Origin: Thermococcus bergensis
GTDB taxonomy: Archaea > Methanobacteriota_B > Thermococci > Thermococcales > Thermococcaceae
Assembly (NCBI RefSeq): GCF_020386975.1
Contig: NZ_JABFNK010000005.1
Location: 744,001-808,000, forward strand
Reading direction: 5' to 3'
DNA: 64,000 bases
Part shown: positions 1 through 8,353 of the stretch, piece by piece
Position numbering within the stretch: the first letter of the stretch is position 1
Layout of the letters: each line of letters starts with the position of its first letter
Program-made: the position numbers and the translations under genes
Notes under the pieces: model-generated
Seen by the model: the letters and a program-made list of their open reading frames with translations, nothing else
The model's database searches: none
What the model was told of the DNA's origin: nothing

Positions 1-74
1 CTTTTGACTAAGACATCAAGAGCGTTTATGAGTCCCTGTGGCAACTGAACACTAATGATCCTCATCTTTGCCAT
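1..74 (-). CDS. Ribbon-helix-helix (CopG-type) transcriptional regulator, partial
   Basis: Only the N-terminus is in the window; the gene runs off the left edge. The reverse-strand translation begins MAKMRIISVQLPQGL, the short beta-strand plus helix start typical of archaeal ribbon-helix-helix DNA-binding proteins. Upstream in-frame starts exist at 86 (ATG), but the ATG at 74 is preceded by GGTG six bases away, so I prefer 74. The target is unknown. It is divergent from cgi121, with about 210 bp of promoter DNA between them. The family call rests on about 24 residues only. Confidence 0.55.
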   Translation of the reverse strand, partial: MAKMRIISVQLPQGLINALDVLVK

Positions 75-284
75 TCTGTCCACCATTACATGAGGTGCAT
101 CTAGTGTATGTTTTGGCTTTAATTAGTTAAATACTTTTTGCTTGTGTGTTAATATTAGAATATTATGAATTTCAAAAATTTTTAAGAAAGTATGTAGGAG
201 GATTAAAATATTTTTATCGAGTACTCATTTCTGTGTAGACAAAAAATTTAATAAACAACAAAACAATACGCTTGGGGAGATAAA

Positions 285-707
285 ATGAAGGTATTAAACT
301 ATGGCACAATTAAGGTTGCAATTGCAAAGATTTTGCTTGAAGATACTGCAGATATTTTTGAAATTCTCCCCGATAATGTTCAGATATTGAACGTGAACTG
401 TTGGGAACATGTGGCTTTTTCTGCTATATCAGCCCTAAAGTCCTTTGAACGAAAAACGAACAAAGCGAAAACAGTCAAGGGGGAGATTCTTCTTAGGGCA
501 AGTGGGACGCTGCAGATCAAAGATGCCATTAAGACCGTGGGGGCAAAGGAGGGTGAGAACTTCATAGTGGCATTCGGAGAGAATGCAGAGAAAGATCTTC
601 AAGAAGTGCTCTCGAAGATACCTGCAGAAGAAGTACCGTTCAATGACTGTGACAAAGAGGAAGCAAAAAAAGTCTTCGAGAAGGCTGCTTTAGTCGATGT
701 CCTCTAA
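285..707 (+). CDS. cgi121: KEOPS complex subunit Cgi121
   Basis: A 140-residue protein resembling archaeal Cgi121, the KEOPS subunit (with Kae1, Bud32 and Pcc1) that helps recruit tRNA for N6-threonylcarbamoyladenosine formation at position 37 of ANN-decoding tRNAs. Seen: usual family length, the early segment with conserved NCWEHVAFSA, and the central segment ILLRASGTLQIKDAI. The start follows GGGGAGA with good spacing. It is monocistronic, between a divergent regulator and an aminotransferase with its own promoter. Partner KEOPS genes are not in this window, which is usual for archaea. Function is inferred from family resemblance. Confidence 0.85.
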   Translation: MKVLNYGTIKVAIAKILLEDTADIFEILPDNVQILNVNCWEHVAFSAISALKSFERKTNKAKTVKGEILLRASGTLQIKDAIKTVGAKEGENFIVAFGENAEKDLQEVLSKIPAEEVPFNDCDKEEAKKVFEKAALVDVL

Positions 708-840
708 TATCGACGTATTGCCCATTTTTTGCCAAAATTTCGAAAGAATTTTCGTAATCTTTGCCCAATTTTAGAACTTTTCTCTCGATAGATTTATAAG
801 AATTTGGCCTCACTCATAACTGCTCTCGGAGGGATGCGCC

Positions 841-2016
841 ATGCGTTATAAAAAGCACAAATATTTCGTTGCAGACCGTATAAATCTTATTCAGAGGTCA
901 AAGATTAGAGAACTTTTTGAAAGAGCCGCTAAGATGGAAAACGTTATTTCCCTTGGAATAGGCGAACCAGATTTTGACACTCCGCAAAATATAAAGGAAG
1001 CCGCAAAGAGGGCTCTTGACGAGGGGTGGACCCACTATACTCCTAATGCTGGTATTTCGGAGCTTAGGGAAGCAGTTTCGGAGTACTATAATACCCATTA
1101 TGGCCTGAATATTCCAGCTGGGAGGGTACTTATAACGGCTGGAGCTTACGAAGCTACATATCTCGCCTTTGAAACCCTGCTGGAAGATGGTGACGAGGTT
1201 ATAATCCCAGATCCCGCTTTTGTATGCTATGTTGAAGATGCAAAGGTTGCCGGGGCAAAGCCCATTAGGTTACCCTTGAAAGAGGAAAACAGCTTCCAGC
1301 CCGATCCGGACGAGCTTCTTGAGCTTATAACCAAGAAAACGAGAATGATTGTGATTAACTACCCAAACAACCCAACTGGTGCTGTTCTGGATGAAGATGT
1401 TGCAAAAGCTATTGCGGACATTGCTCAGGATTACAACATTTACATCCTTAGCGACGAGCCGTATGAGCACTTCCTGTACGATGGGGCAAAGCACATACCT
1501 ATGATAAAGTATGCCCCAGATAACACAATCCTCGCAAACAGCTTTTCAAAGACCTTCGCAATGACAGGATGGCGCTTAGGGTTTACAATAGCGCCAGAGG
1601 ACATAATCAAGGACATGATAAAACTTCATGCTTACATAGTTGGAAACGTAGCGTCTTTTGTCCAGGTTGCGGGAGTTGCAGCCCTTAGAGAGGAAGCAAG
1701 CTGGAAGGCAGTGGAGCAAATGCGCAATGAATACGCAGAGAGGAGAAAGCTCGTCTTAGAGCAATTAAAAGAAATACCCTACATAAAGGCGTTTGAACCG
1801 AGAGGAGCGTTTTACATCTTTGCCAATATAAAGGATACAGGAATGAAAAGCGAGGAGTTTGCAGAATGGTTGCTGGAGAAGGCAAGAGTGGTTGTTATCC
1901 CGGGAACGGCATTTGGGCCTAATGGCGAAGGCTACATAAGAATAAGCTACGCGACAAAGAAAGAAAAACTCTTAGAGGCTATGGACAGAATGAAAAAAGC
2001 TCTTGAGGAGCTTTAG
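841..2016 (+). CDS. Class I/II pyridoxal-phosphate aminotransferase
   Basis: A 391-residue fold-type I aminotransferase. Seen: the substrate segment SLGIGEPDFDTP near the N-terminus, NYPNNPTGAV in the middle, and the PLP-lysine motif NSFSKTFAMTGWR with Lys near residue 237, followed by the C-terminal RISYAT arginine motif that binds the substrate carboxylate. Known relatives in Thermococcales act on aspartate, alanine, kynurenine or aromatic substrates, so the amino donor cannot be fixed from sequence. The start follows GGAGGGATG. The first 13 residues are a basic extension not common in the family, so initiation further downstream cannot be excluded. Confidence 0.9.
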   Translation: MRYKKHKYFVADRINLIQRSKIRELFERAAKMENVISLGIGEPDFDTPQNIKEAAKRALDEGWTHYTPNAGISELREAVSEYYNTHYGLNIPAGRVLITAGAYEATYLAFETLLEDGDEVIIPDPAFVCYVEDAKVAGAKPIRLPLKEENSFQPDPDELLELITKKTRMIVINYPNNPTGAVLDEDVAKAIADIAQDYNIYILSDEPYEHFLYDGAKHIPMIKYAPDNTILANSFSKTFAMTGWRLGFTIAPEDIIKDMIKLHAYIVGNVASFVQVAGVAALREEASWKAVEQMRNEYAERRKLVLEQLKEIPYIKAFEPRGAFYIFANIKDTGMKSEEFAEWLLEKARVVVIPGTAFGPNGEGYIRISYATKKEKLLEAMDRMKKALEEL

Positions 2017-2057
2017 CCATTTAATTGTTCTTTTTATCTTCTTATGGGGGTGTTAGC

Positions 2058-2321
2058 GTGAAGGAAGTTCTTTATATTTTTGCCGCGATATTCCTTGCAG
2101 AACTAGGAGACAAGACTCAGCTAGCAACAATCGCCTTTGCTTCCAAATACGGTTGGGCAAAAGCATTTCTGGGAGCAATTCTTGGTTTAGCTTCGGTCAA
2201 TTTGATTGGGGCTGTTTTGGGAGACAAAATAGGTGATGCTTTGCCAGTTGAAGTTATTCACAAAGGGGCCGGTATTTTGTTCATACTATTTGGTGTGCTG
2301 ATGTTGCTTGGAAAGCTGTGA
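2058..2321 (+). CDS. TMEM165/GDT1 (UPF0016) family half-size membrane protein
   Basis: An 87-residue membrane protein with three hydrophobic segments and the family signature ELGDKTQLA around residues 14-22. Family members transport Ca2+ or Mn2+ (with H+ exchange) and normally carry two such repeats. This is a one-repeat version that would have to pair with itself. I chose the GTG at 2058 because GGGGGTG lies just upstream; a longer reading from 2025 lacks a Shine-Dalgarno match. It is followed closely by an MFS gene, probably in one transcript. The ion is not known. Confidence 0.75.
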   Translation: MKEVLYIFAAIFLAELGDKTQLATIAFASKYGWAKAFLGAILGLASVNLIGAVLGDKIGDALPVEVIHKGAGILFILFGVLMLLGKL

Positions 2322-2331
2322 GGTGAGAAAC

Positions 2332-3534
2332 ATGAAACACTGGAGATCAGTCATATTGGACACGTTGGTAATGACAGCGGGCTTTGGAACTCTAAGCATG
2401 ATGAGTGTTGCAAAGCCGGATATAATTTCTCACTTCGGAATAAGTGCTGAGGCTTATGATTTCCAGCACGTGGCATATGTATTCGGTCTCTTTATAGCAT
2501 TCTTGCTTGGACACACGAAGCTCTACGAAGGGAGTTTTAAGAGAAGCGTTGCCCTGGCTCTCAGTTTCGCCGCAATACCTCAAGCTCTGATCCCCTATGT
2601 GGGGAACTGGTATCTGGTTGTCTTTCTCAGGTTTATCCAGGGTTTTGTCGTGAGCTTGGTTCCCCTATTCAGCACCCAGATAGCCAATTACTTTGTTGCA
2701 GAAAGGCCGTTTGCTAAGGGTATTATTCTCTCAGGTATATTCTGGGGGGGCGTTTTTGGCTCAATAAGCGCCAAATACCTGGTAAGCGCCTTGGGATGGA
2801 AGACTGCCTTCTTGGTAACGGTTGCCATAATGTATGCCGTCCTTCTAATATGGTGGCTCCTCACAGAGGACTTTGAAATAGTTCATAAAAAAGAAGGGGA
2901 AGAAGAGATAAACATCTGGAAGATGAAGTTTACATGGGTGCTTGGATTCACTTTCTTCCCAGCTCTGTGGGTCATCTTCACAATAGCGGGGTTTTCAGCC
3001 TCCATGGGATACGAAGCAGGCTGGAGCAAGGATCAGGTGGCCGCTCTAAGCACGAACCTCAACATATCAAAAGCTCTCTGGTCAATAGTTATGGGATTCG
3101 TTGGTTTCCAGCTTTCCAAGAAAAACCCAAGTCCAAGGGGACTCTTTAAGGCTATTGTTCAGGTCATGATACTCTCATACGCAGTGGCTTTTGTTGGATT
3201 GGGTATTTATTCCAAGGCAATGCTCGAAGGGAACTATTCACTTGCTTTAGCCTCAGTATGGCTGATTGGTGCTCTTCAGGGTACGGGGCCAGCATTTTGG
3301 ACCTCAGCCCCAGCAACCTACCCCAAGAGCATCTACCCCCGGGCCTCTTTTGCCCTAGGATTGATTTCCAACTCAGCAAACGCAGTCGCTCCGTCTATCA
3401 CAGAAGCCCTTGCAAGGCATAGTGAAGCGCTGGCACTTGCGGAGCTTATGCTTATGCCGGTACTGGGAATATTAACTTTAATTGCAGTGTCCAGAATGAA
3501 GTTGCCTGTGGAGGAGCTTGGAGATGAGGCTTAA
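2332..3534 (+). CDS. Major facilitator superfamily transporter
   Basis: About 400 residues with roughly 12 hydrophobic segments and a charged central loop (around KKEGEEEIN) separating two six-helix halves, the MFS layout. The segment WGGVFGSISAKYL at the end of the N-terminal half fits MFS helix packing motifs. Substrate not recognisable. The ATG at 2332 follows GAGGTGA, while an earlier TTG at 2308 overlaps the previous gene. Its stop overlaps the start of the small membrane protein gene by 11 bp, suggesting translational coupling. Confidence 0.8.
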   Translation: MKHWRSVILDTLVMTAGFGTLSMMSVAKPDIISHFGISAEAYDFQHVAYVFGLFIAFLLGHTKLYEGSFKRSVALALSFAAIPQALIPYVGNWYLVVFLRFIQGFVVSLVPLFSTQIANYFVAERPFAKGIILSGIFWGGVFGSISAKYLVSALGWKTAFLVTVAIMYAVLLIWWLLTEDFEIVHKKEGEEEINIWKMKFTWVLGFTFFPALWVIFTIAGFSASMGYEAGWSKDQVAALSTNLNISKALWSIVMGFVGFQLSKKNPSPRGLFKAIVQVMILSYAVAFVGLGIYSKAMLEGNYSLALASVWLIGALQGTGPAFWTSAPATYPKSIYPRASFALGLISNSANAVAPSITEALARHSEALALAELMLMPVLGILTLIAVSRMKLPVEELGDEA

Positions 3535-3859
3535 GCCCATCGTTTCCACCTTCTTTTTCTTAATGGGGACGTATTTTGCTGGAATGGGTGTTTTGAGTCT
3601 AGATGAAATGTCCACTGCACTCGGGTTTTTTATAATCGCAGGGATACACTTCCTTATTCTCCTGGGAATTCTGCTAGGCAGGGAGCTTGTTGTCCAGATT
3701 GGGACTTATATAACACTTTTGGACCTTATCTTTGGCATACTGTGGGTGCTGGTAAGCTTTGAGCCCGCATCTGCTAGCTTGACATTTTTGGCGGCAATTT
3801 CCCTTGTACTGATAACCAGCGACGAATTTAAAAACGAAATAAAGTTTGGTTACCAGTGA
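3524..3859 (+). CDS. Small four-helix membrane protein, unknown function
   Basis: A 111-residue protein with about four hydrophobic segments and a short charged C-terminus (DEFKNEIKFGYQ). I do not recognise a named family. It overlaps the MFS gene upstream and lies 5 bp before the RNA methyltransferase gene, so it sits inside a co-directional set (2058-5109). An accessory role for the MFS transporter is possible but is only inference from coupling. The ATG at 3524 is chosen over the TTG at 3518. Confidence 0.6.
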   Translation: MRLKPIVSTFFFLMGTYFAGMGVLSLDEMSTALGFFIIAGIHFLILLGILLGRELVVQIGTYITLLDLIFGILWVLVSFEPASASLTFLAAISLVLITSDEFKNEIKFGYQ

Positions 3860-3864
3860 GGGCA

Positions 3865-5109
3865 ATGAAAGGAAAAGGATACATAACAAAAATGAGTTCT
3901 GATGGTTACGGAGTGTTAAAGCTGGTTAGAGATGTTTATGTCCCCTACGCTGTCATTGGAGATTTTGTGGAGGTCAGAAAAACGTTCAGGAGGTTTGGAC
4001 GTTTAATTGCGGAAGACTTCACTGTCCTCGAGGAGTCACCGTTGAGACAAAATCCCAGGTGTCCATATTTCGGAAGGTGCGGAGGCTGTTTTTGGCAGCA
4101 CATAAAGTACAAAGAACAGCTAAACCTTAAAATGAAAATATTTGAGGAAACAACTGGAGTCGAAGCTCCAATAAAGGGTTCCCCGAAACTCTGGGGCTTT
4201 AGGAACGTAAGCAACTTTATTGTCTCGACAAAGGGCGCTGGATTCAAACGGAGGGATTCCCAGCATATTGTGAGTATCAATCAGTGCCCAGTTTTTTCAA
4301 ACCACACTCCGGAGTTCATAAGTGCTTTGAAGCATTTCATGATTGAAGAAAACCTTTCTCCGTGGGATCCAAAAAAGAAAAGCGGTGATATTCACTACCT
4401 TTCTGTTAGAGAAAGTAAATTCACCGGAGAAATCATGGTTAACGTCATTGCCCACCTTGAAAAAGCCCCACAAAGCTTTTCGGATTATTTTGACTTTGCA
4501 GATTCTCTCTACTGGAGCTTCAAAGAGGATCCTAAAGACGACCCTAAAGGCATACCAAAACTTGTAAGCGGTTCTCCGTTCATAAAGGAAAGAATTGATG
4601 GCATTACTTACTTGATACATCCAAACAGCTTTTTCCAGACAAATTCTTATGCCCTTTCTATTCTCTTGAAGGCAGTTTTAAATTTTGTCGAGGGGGAGAA
4701 TGTTCTTGACCTTTATTCCGGTGTGGGAACCTTTGGAGTGTTTTTAGCAAAGGAAGGAATTAAGGTTAAGGGAGTTGAAATAAACCCCTTTGCAGTTGAA
4801 ATGGCAAATAAAAACGCTGAAATAAACGGTGTGGAAGCAACTTTTTTGGTAGGAGATGCCGAATCTTTCCCGATAGGGGATTACGATACAGTTGTTGTCG
4901 ATCCTCCACGAAAAGGTTTGAAAGATGGTGTAAAAACCCTAAAAAGAGAGAAACCGGAAAACATCGTTTATGTCTCATGCAACCCACAAGCATTTAGCAA
5001 AGATTATTCCCACTTGAAGGAGATTTACAAGGTAGAGGATGCCATTTTAGTTGATATGTTCCCACATACTCCCCACGTGGAGGCAGTTATAAAGCTCAAG
5101 CGGTGTTGA
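3865..5109 (+). CDS. TrmA/RumA-type 5-methyluridine RNA methyltransferase
   Basis: A 414-residue SAM-dependent RNA m5U methyltransferase. Seen in order: an N-terminal TRAM-like beta barrel; an Fe-S cysteine cluster in CPYFGRCGGC near residue 65 plus a later Cys in NQCPVF; SAM motif I DLYSGVGTFG; VVDPPRKGL; the nucleophile motif VSCNPQ near residue 371; and a C-terminal HVEAVIKL glutamate motif. In Pyrococcus one RumA-like enzyme methylates tRNA U54 and another 23S rRNA, and I cannot say which this is. ATG at 3865 is preferred over the GTG at 3856. The 3' end overlaps the convergent aminotransferase by 14 bp. Confidence 0.85.
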   Translation: MKGKGYITKMSSDGYGVLKLVRDVYVPYAVIGDFVEVRKTFRRFGRLIAEDFTVLEESPLRQNPRCPYFGRCGGCFWQHIKYKEQLNLKMKIFEETTGVEAPIKGSPKLWGFRNVSNFIVSTKGAGFKRRDSQHIVSINQCPVFSNHTPEFISALKHFMIEENLSPWDPKKKSGDIHYLSVRESKFTGEIMVNVIAHLEKAPQSFSDYFDFADSLYWSFKEDPKDDPKGIPKLVSGSPFIKERIDGITYLIHPNSFFQTNSYALSILLKAVLNFVEGENVLDLYSGVGTFGVFLAKEGIKVKGVEINPFAVEMANKNAEINGVEATFLVGDAESFPIGDYDTVVVDPPRKGLKDGVKTLKREKPENIVYVSCNPQAFSKDYSHLKEIYKVEDAILVDMFPHTPHVEAVIKLKRC

Positions 5110-6139
5110 TTTTCTTTATAAATTCTTCTGCACTTTTTGGAATCCTTATTCGAACATAGCTGTTGTCAAGGTTCATGAATTCCTCACCTGGTACTGTTAA
5201 AATCTCCTTGCTGAGGAAATATTGGTAAGTGTTGCCGTTTCCACCACAAAGGAATATTGGTGTTGATTTGTCAGTTCTTGCGATGTGAAAGCTTTTGCCC
5301 AATACCTTTATGAGTTTCTCCTTGTTTTTTCTTGTCTGCTCTACCGTTTTTCTTAGAAAATCTTGATCCTCTAGGGCCTTTAAAGCGGCAACAAGTGAAA
5401 TCGTTGTTACCGAAAAAGGAAAGTCAACTTTGGAAATTGCCTTTTTCATCTCATCGCCTTTAACAATGCAATATCCAATCCTCAGACCAGCCAGCCCAAA
5501 TCCTTTAGAGAAAGACCTTGTAACGAGGATGTTTGGAAACTCAAGGTTTATTGCTGAATTTTTCTTGCTCATGAACTCTCCGAAAGCTTCGTCTACTATC
5601 AAGATTGCACCTTTTCTCTCTGCTACTTCTGCAATTTCCTCAATTTGTTTTAGCTTTAAGACCTGTCCTGTGGGGTTATGTGGATTGTCGATATAAATGA
5701 ATGAGGTCTTTTCTGTTATCTTCTCTATTATCTCCCCAACGTCTATTGTAAAGTCGTTTTCTTTTCCAAGGGGGACATACTCATAAACTGCCCCGTTTAA
5801 TCGTGCGTCGTTGATATATGGAAGAAACTGCGGAGCATAGCCAAGGACGACTGAACCCGGGGAGAGGAGCTTGTTGATCTTCTGGAGACATCCCATGGAA
5901 CCTGTCCCTAAGAAAATTTGTTCGCTTTTTACACCCCAATATGCTTTTATAGCCTCTTTGAGCTTTTCCTCTTCTCTTGGGTAGAGATAAACAGCTTGAG
6001 AGCGGATGTTTTTAATCTCCTCAATCACTCTGCTAGAGCACCCAAATGGGTTATACGCAAGGGCACAGTCCAAGTATTTTCCTTTTGGCAGGTTTTTCCC
6101 ATAGTCTTTACCTATCTCTTCAATGTCCTGTGGAAGCAT
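5096..6139 (-). CDS. HisC/CobD-like class I/II aminotransferase
   Basis: A 347-residue PLP enzyme resembling histidinol-phosphate aminotransferase and threonine-phosphate decarboxylase. Seen: FLGTGSMGCLQ (cofactor phosphate region), YIDNPHNPTGQV, IVDEAFGEF, the PLP-lysine motif TRSFSKGFGLAGLRIG with Lys near 211, and a C-terminal YVRIRIP arginine segment. No histidine or cobamide biosynthesis gene lies nearby, so the substrate is open. The ATG at 6139 is set by GGTGAT just upstream. It is co-directional with the downstream-oriented MetS-like and NSS genes but separated by an A/T-rich stretch. Confidence 0.8.
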   Translation of the reverse strand: MLPQDIEEIGKDYGKNLPKGKYLDCALAYNPFGCSSRVIEEIKNIRSQAVYLYPREEEKLKEAIKAYWGVKSEQIFLGTGSMGCLQKINKLLSPGSVVLGYAPQFLPYINDARLNGAVYEYVPLGKENDFTIDVGEIIEKITEKTSFIYIDNPHNPTGQVLKLKQIEEIAEVAERKGAILIVDEAFGEFMSKKNSAINLEFPNILVTRSFSKGFGLAGLRIGYCIVKGDEMKKAISKVDFPFSVTTISLVAALKALEDQDFLRKTVEQTRKNKEKLIKVLGKSFHIARTDKSTPIFLCGGNGNTYQYFLSKEILTVPGEEFMNLDNSYVRIRIPKSAEEFIKKINTA

Positions 6140-6161
6140 CAATATCACCAAAAATAAAAAA

Positions 6162-6260
6162 TTAAGGGGTTGAAGCCTTTGAAAGTTTGTAAAGAGCCCA
6201 TATCAAAGGCCCATAGACTATGAGCACTACAAACAGGGCTATTATGTACACTGCATCCAT
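6162..6260 (-). CDS. MetS-like 32-residue partner of the NSS transporter
   Basis: A very short gene encoding MDAVYIIALFVVLIVYGPLI and then a basic tail ending KASTP: one transmembrane helix of about 20 residues. It starts 5 bp after the NSS symporter stop, with GGGGTGAT as ribosome binding site. In bacteria NSS transporters of methionine and alanine (MetP) need a small single-helix subunit, MetS, encoded directly downstream. Position, size and topology match that arrangement. That this is its role here is inference; the coding call is supported by the start signal and tight spacing. Confidence 0.7.
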   Translation of the reverse strand: MDAVYIIALFVVLIVYGPLIWALYKLSKASTP

Positions 6261-6265
6261 TTAGA

Positions 6266-7549
6266 TCACCCCAGCAGGAATTGTGAGATGTAGATCACTA
6301 CTATCACTATTGGATACAGGAACTTTACCCATGGCTTCCAGAGTTTTGGTACCTCTATTAGAGCCCCTTTTTTGAGTTCCTCATACGCTTTGTCCACTCC
6401 GAGCTTTATCAGTGCCAGAGCCGCTATTAAAGCTCCCAATGGCCCTATGTAAACCGTTGAGATGTTGATCAGCCAGTCAAAGTATGATGGATTAATTGCT
6501 GAAGGTGCACCTACCAGGAAAGTTAAGAGGCCTAAGAGGATTGAGGCATTTCTTCTGCTCATATTGAGCTTTGTAATGGCTGAGTCTACATAAACTTCGA
6601 GCATTGAGACAGTTGAAGAAAGCCCGGCGAATATCAGCAGGAGGAAGAACAATGCGCCAAAAAACATTCCTCCAGGCATTTTCTGGAATACCATTGGTAA
6701 CGTTACGAAAACTAACCCTGGACCGGCTGTAGGCTCAAGACCAAACGAAAAAACCGCAGGAAATACTAGAAATCCAGCTGTAACGGCTACCGCTGTATCT
6801 CCAAATGCCGTTGCTATTGCCGATAATGGGATGTCGTCTTCCTCTTTTAGATAACTTCCGTAAACTACCATTGTAGTTCCTAAGACGCTTAGGGAAAAGA
6901 ACATCTGCGACAGGGCTATCATCCAAGTTTTTCCACTCATCACTTTGCTCCAGTCTGGAAGAAGATAGAACCTCAAACCTTCATACGCATTTGGCAATGT
7001 AACGCTCCTTATCGTTAATATCACCAGTAGCACAAACAAAGCAGGCATCATGACCTTGTTTGCCCTTTCAATTCCCTTTTGAACGCCCATAGCTACTATG
7101 GCTACCGTTATTGCTATCACGATAAACTGCCATAAAATAGCCTCTTTACTGAAAGCTAGGCCGTCAAAAAACGCCCCTGGATTAACTCCCGTCAGTTCTC
7201 CTGTTAGAGAGGCTATGAAATACCTAAGTATCCATCCAAGCACCAGGGAATAGAAGGCAAATATCATAACCATTATCGCATTTACAAGTATTCCAAGGTA
7301 TTTTCCTCCCGGTAGTGTTTTGGCAAATGCCTCTATGGGCCCTCCTTTAGTTGCCCTTCCCAGAGTCCACTCCACTGTAAGGCCAACTACTCCCACTGCA
7401 AAAAGCAACACTAAGTATGGAAGCAAGAATGCCGCTCCACCGTAGAGACCTGCTCTCATTGGGAACATCCAGATGTTTCCTAGCCCTACTGCACTTCCTA
7501 CTGCAGCTGCAACAAACCCTACTCTACTTCCCCAAGTTTCTCTTGCCAC
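6266..7549 (-). CDS. Sodium-dependent amino-acid symporter, NSS (SLC6/LeuT) family
   Basis: A 427-residue protein with about 11 hydrophobic helices. The N-terminus has the family signature: Arg in SRVGFVAAAVGSAVGLGN followed by IWMFP, the unwound helix 1 that binds Na+ and substrate. The 11-helix form without helix 12 is common in prokaryotic NSS members. The start is GTG, five bases after GGAGGTG. TTTTTATAG on the reverse strand near 7700 may be the TATA box. It probably imports an amino acid with Na+, together with the tiny protein encoded just downstream. Exact substrate not visible. Confidence 0.88.
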   Translation of the reverse strand: MARETWGSRVGFVAAAVGSAVGLGNIWMFPMRAGLYGGAAFLLPYLVLLFAVGVVGLTVEWTLGRATKGGPIEAFAKTLPGGKYLGILVNAIMVMIFAFYSLVLGWILRYFIASLTGELTGVNPGAFFDGLAFSKEAILWQFIVIAITVAIVAMGVQKGIERANKVMMPALFVLLVILTIRSVTLPNAYEGLRFYLLPDWSKVMSGKTWMIALSQMFFSLSVLGTTMVVYGSYLKEEDDIPLSAIATAFGDTAVAVTAGFLVFPAVFSFGLEPTAGPGLVFVTLPMVFQKMPGGMFFGALFFLLLIFAGLSSTVSMLEVYVDSAITKLNMSRRNASILLGLLTFLVGAPSAINPSYFDWLINISTVYIGPLGALIAALALIKLGVDKAYEELKKGALIEVPKLWKPWVKFLYPIVIVVIYISQFLLG

Positions 7550-7765
7550 AAACTACACCTCCAAAAGGTTTTATTGGATCAGCGCCAAAAACAATCCCTA
7601 CCTTGAATTAACAATAGAAGAGGTTCACCAACTATACTCCCAAAAACACTCACTCCTGAACGTCATAGGGCATCAACGCATTTGAATGTTCTTCCCCTAT
7701 AAAAATATTTTCCAGTTTTGTTTGTCATTATGTCAAAAAAGTCGAAGCTGAATAAGGGTTTTTGG

Positions 7766-8332
7766 TTATTCGTAGAGAATTATGCACTCAGGAGGAACAA
7801 ATTTAACTATACGAACATTCTTCCCAGCTTTGTAAATTCTGTAGCCTTTTTTCCTCAGACATTCAGCATCTACCAAGATAACCACCACATCTTGTCCATA
7901 CCTACGCCCTGTTTCGTAGGCTTCTTCTTTGCTTGTTGTTAGATGAACAAACTTTCTTTTCATCGATTTTATGCCTTCTTTTAGTATCTTTTCAAGGTTT
8001 CTTCGAGGAGTTCCATGATAGAGAACCTTAACTTCAACATCTTCCTCATGATCCAAAGAAACATCAAAAGTGTGTCCGTATCTGGCTCTTATTTTGTTTC
8101 CTCTAATCTCAAATCTGCCCTTTGGGTCGTTTTCGACTATCCAGAGGAGGTGCTCTTTTTCTACCCATGGATAGGACTTTTTAACAGCCCTGACAACCTC
8201 TTCAATATTGGCAAAGCCTTCTTCATCTACCTCAACGTCAAATTCCCAGGGAGCGTGCCTTAAGATGTAGCTCATTAGTTTGCTAATTTTAATCCTTTCT
8301 CTGCTTCTCAAGAACTCGTCTTTGCCCCTCAT
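7766..8332 (-). CDS. kptA: RNA 2'-phosphotransferase Tpt1/KptA
   Basis: A 188-residue protein matching the Tpt1/KptA family, which moves an internal 2'-phosphate from RNA to NAD+. Seen: the N-terminal winged-helix part with [11 protein letters not shown], then the ADP-ribosyltransferase-like part with [10 protein letters not shown] and [11 protein letters not shown], giving the conserved Arg-His and His residues. In Thermococcales the biological substrate is uncertain because archaeal tRNA ligation by RtcB does not leave a 2'-phosphate. It is followed 21 bp upstream (on this strand) by the flavoprotein gene and probably shares its transcript. Confidence 0.9.
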   Translation of the reverse strand: MRGKDEFLRSRERIKISKLMSYILRHAPWEFDVEVDEEGFANIEEVVRAVKKSYPWVEKEHLLWIVENDPKGRFEIRGNKIRARYGHTFDVSLDHEEDVEVKVLYHGTPRRNLEKILKEGIKSMKRKFVHLTTSKEEAYETGRRYGQDVVVILVDAECLRKKGYRIYKAGKNVRIVKFVPPECIILYE

Positions 8333-8353
8333 CGTTTAAAAATAGAAAAAGGA

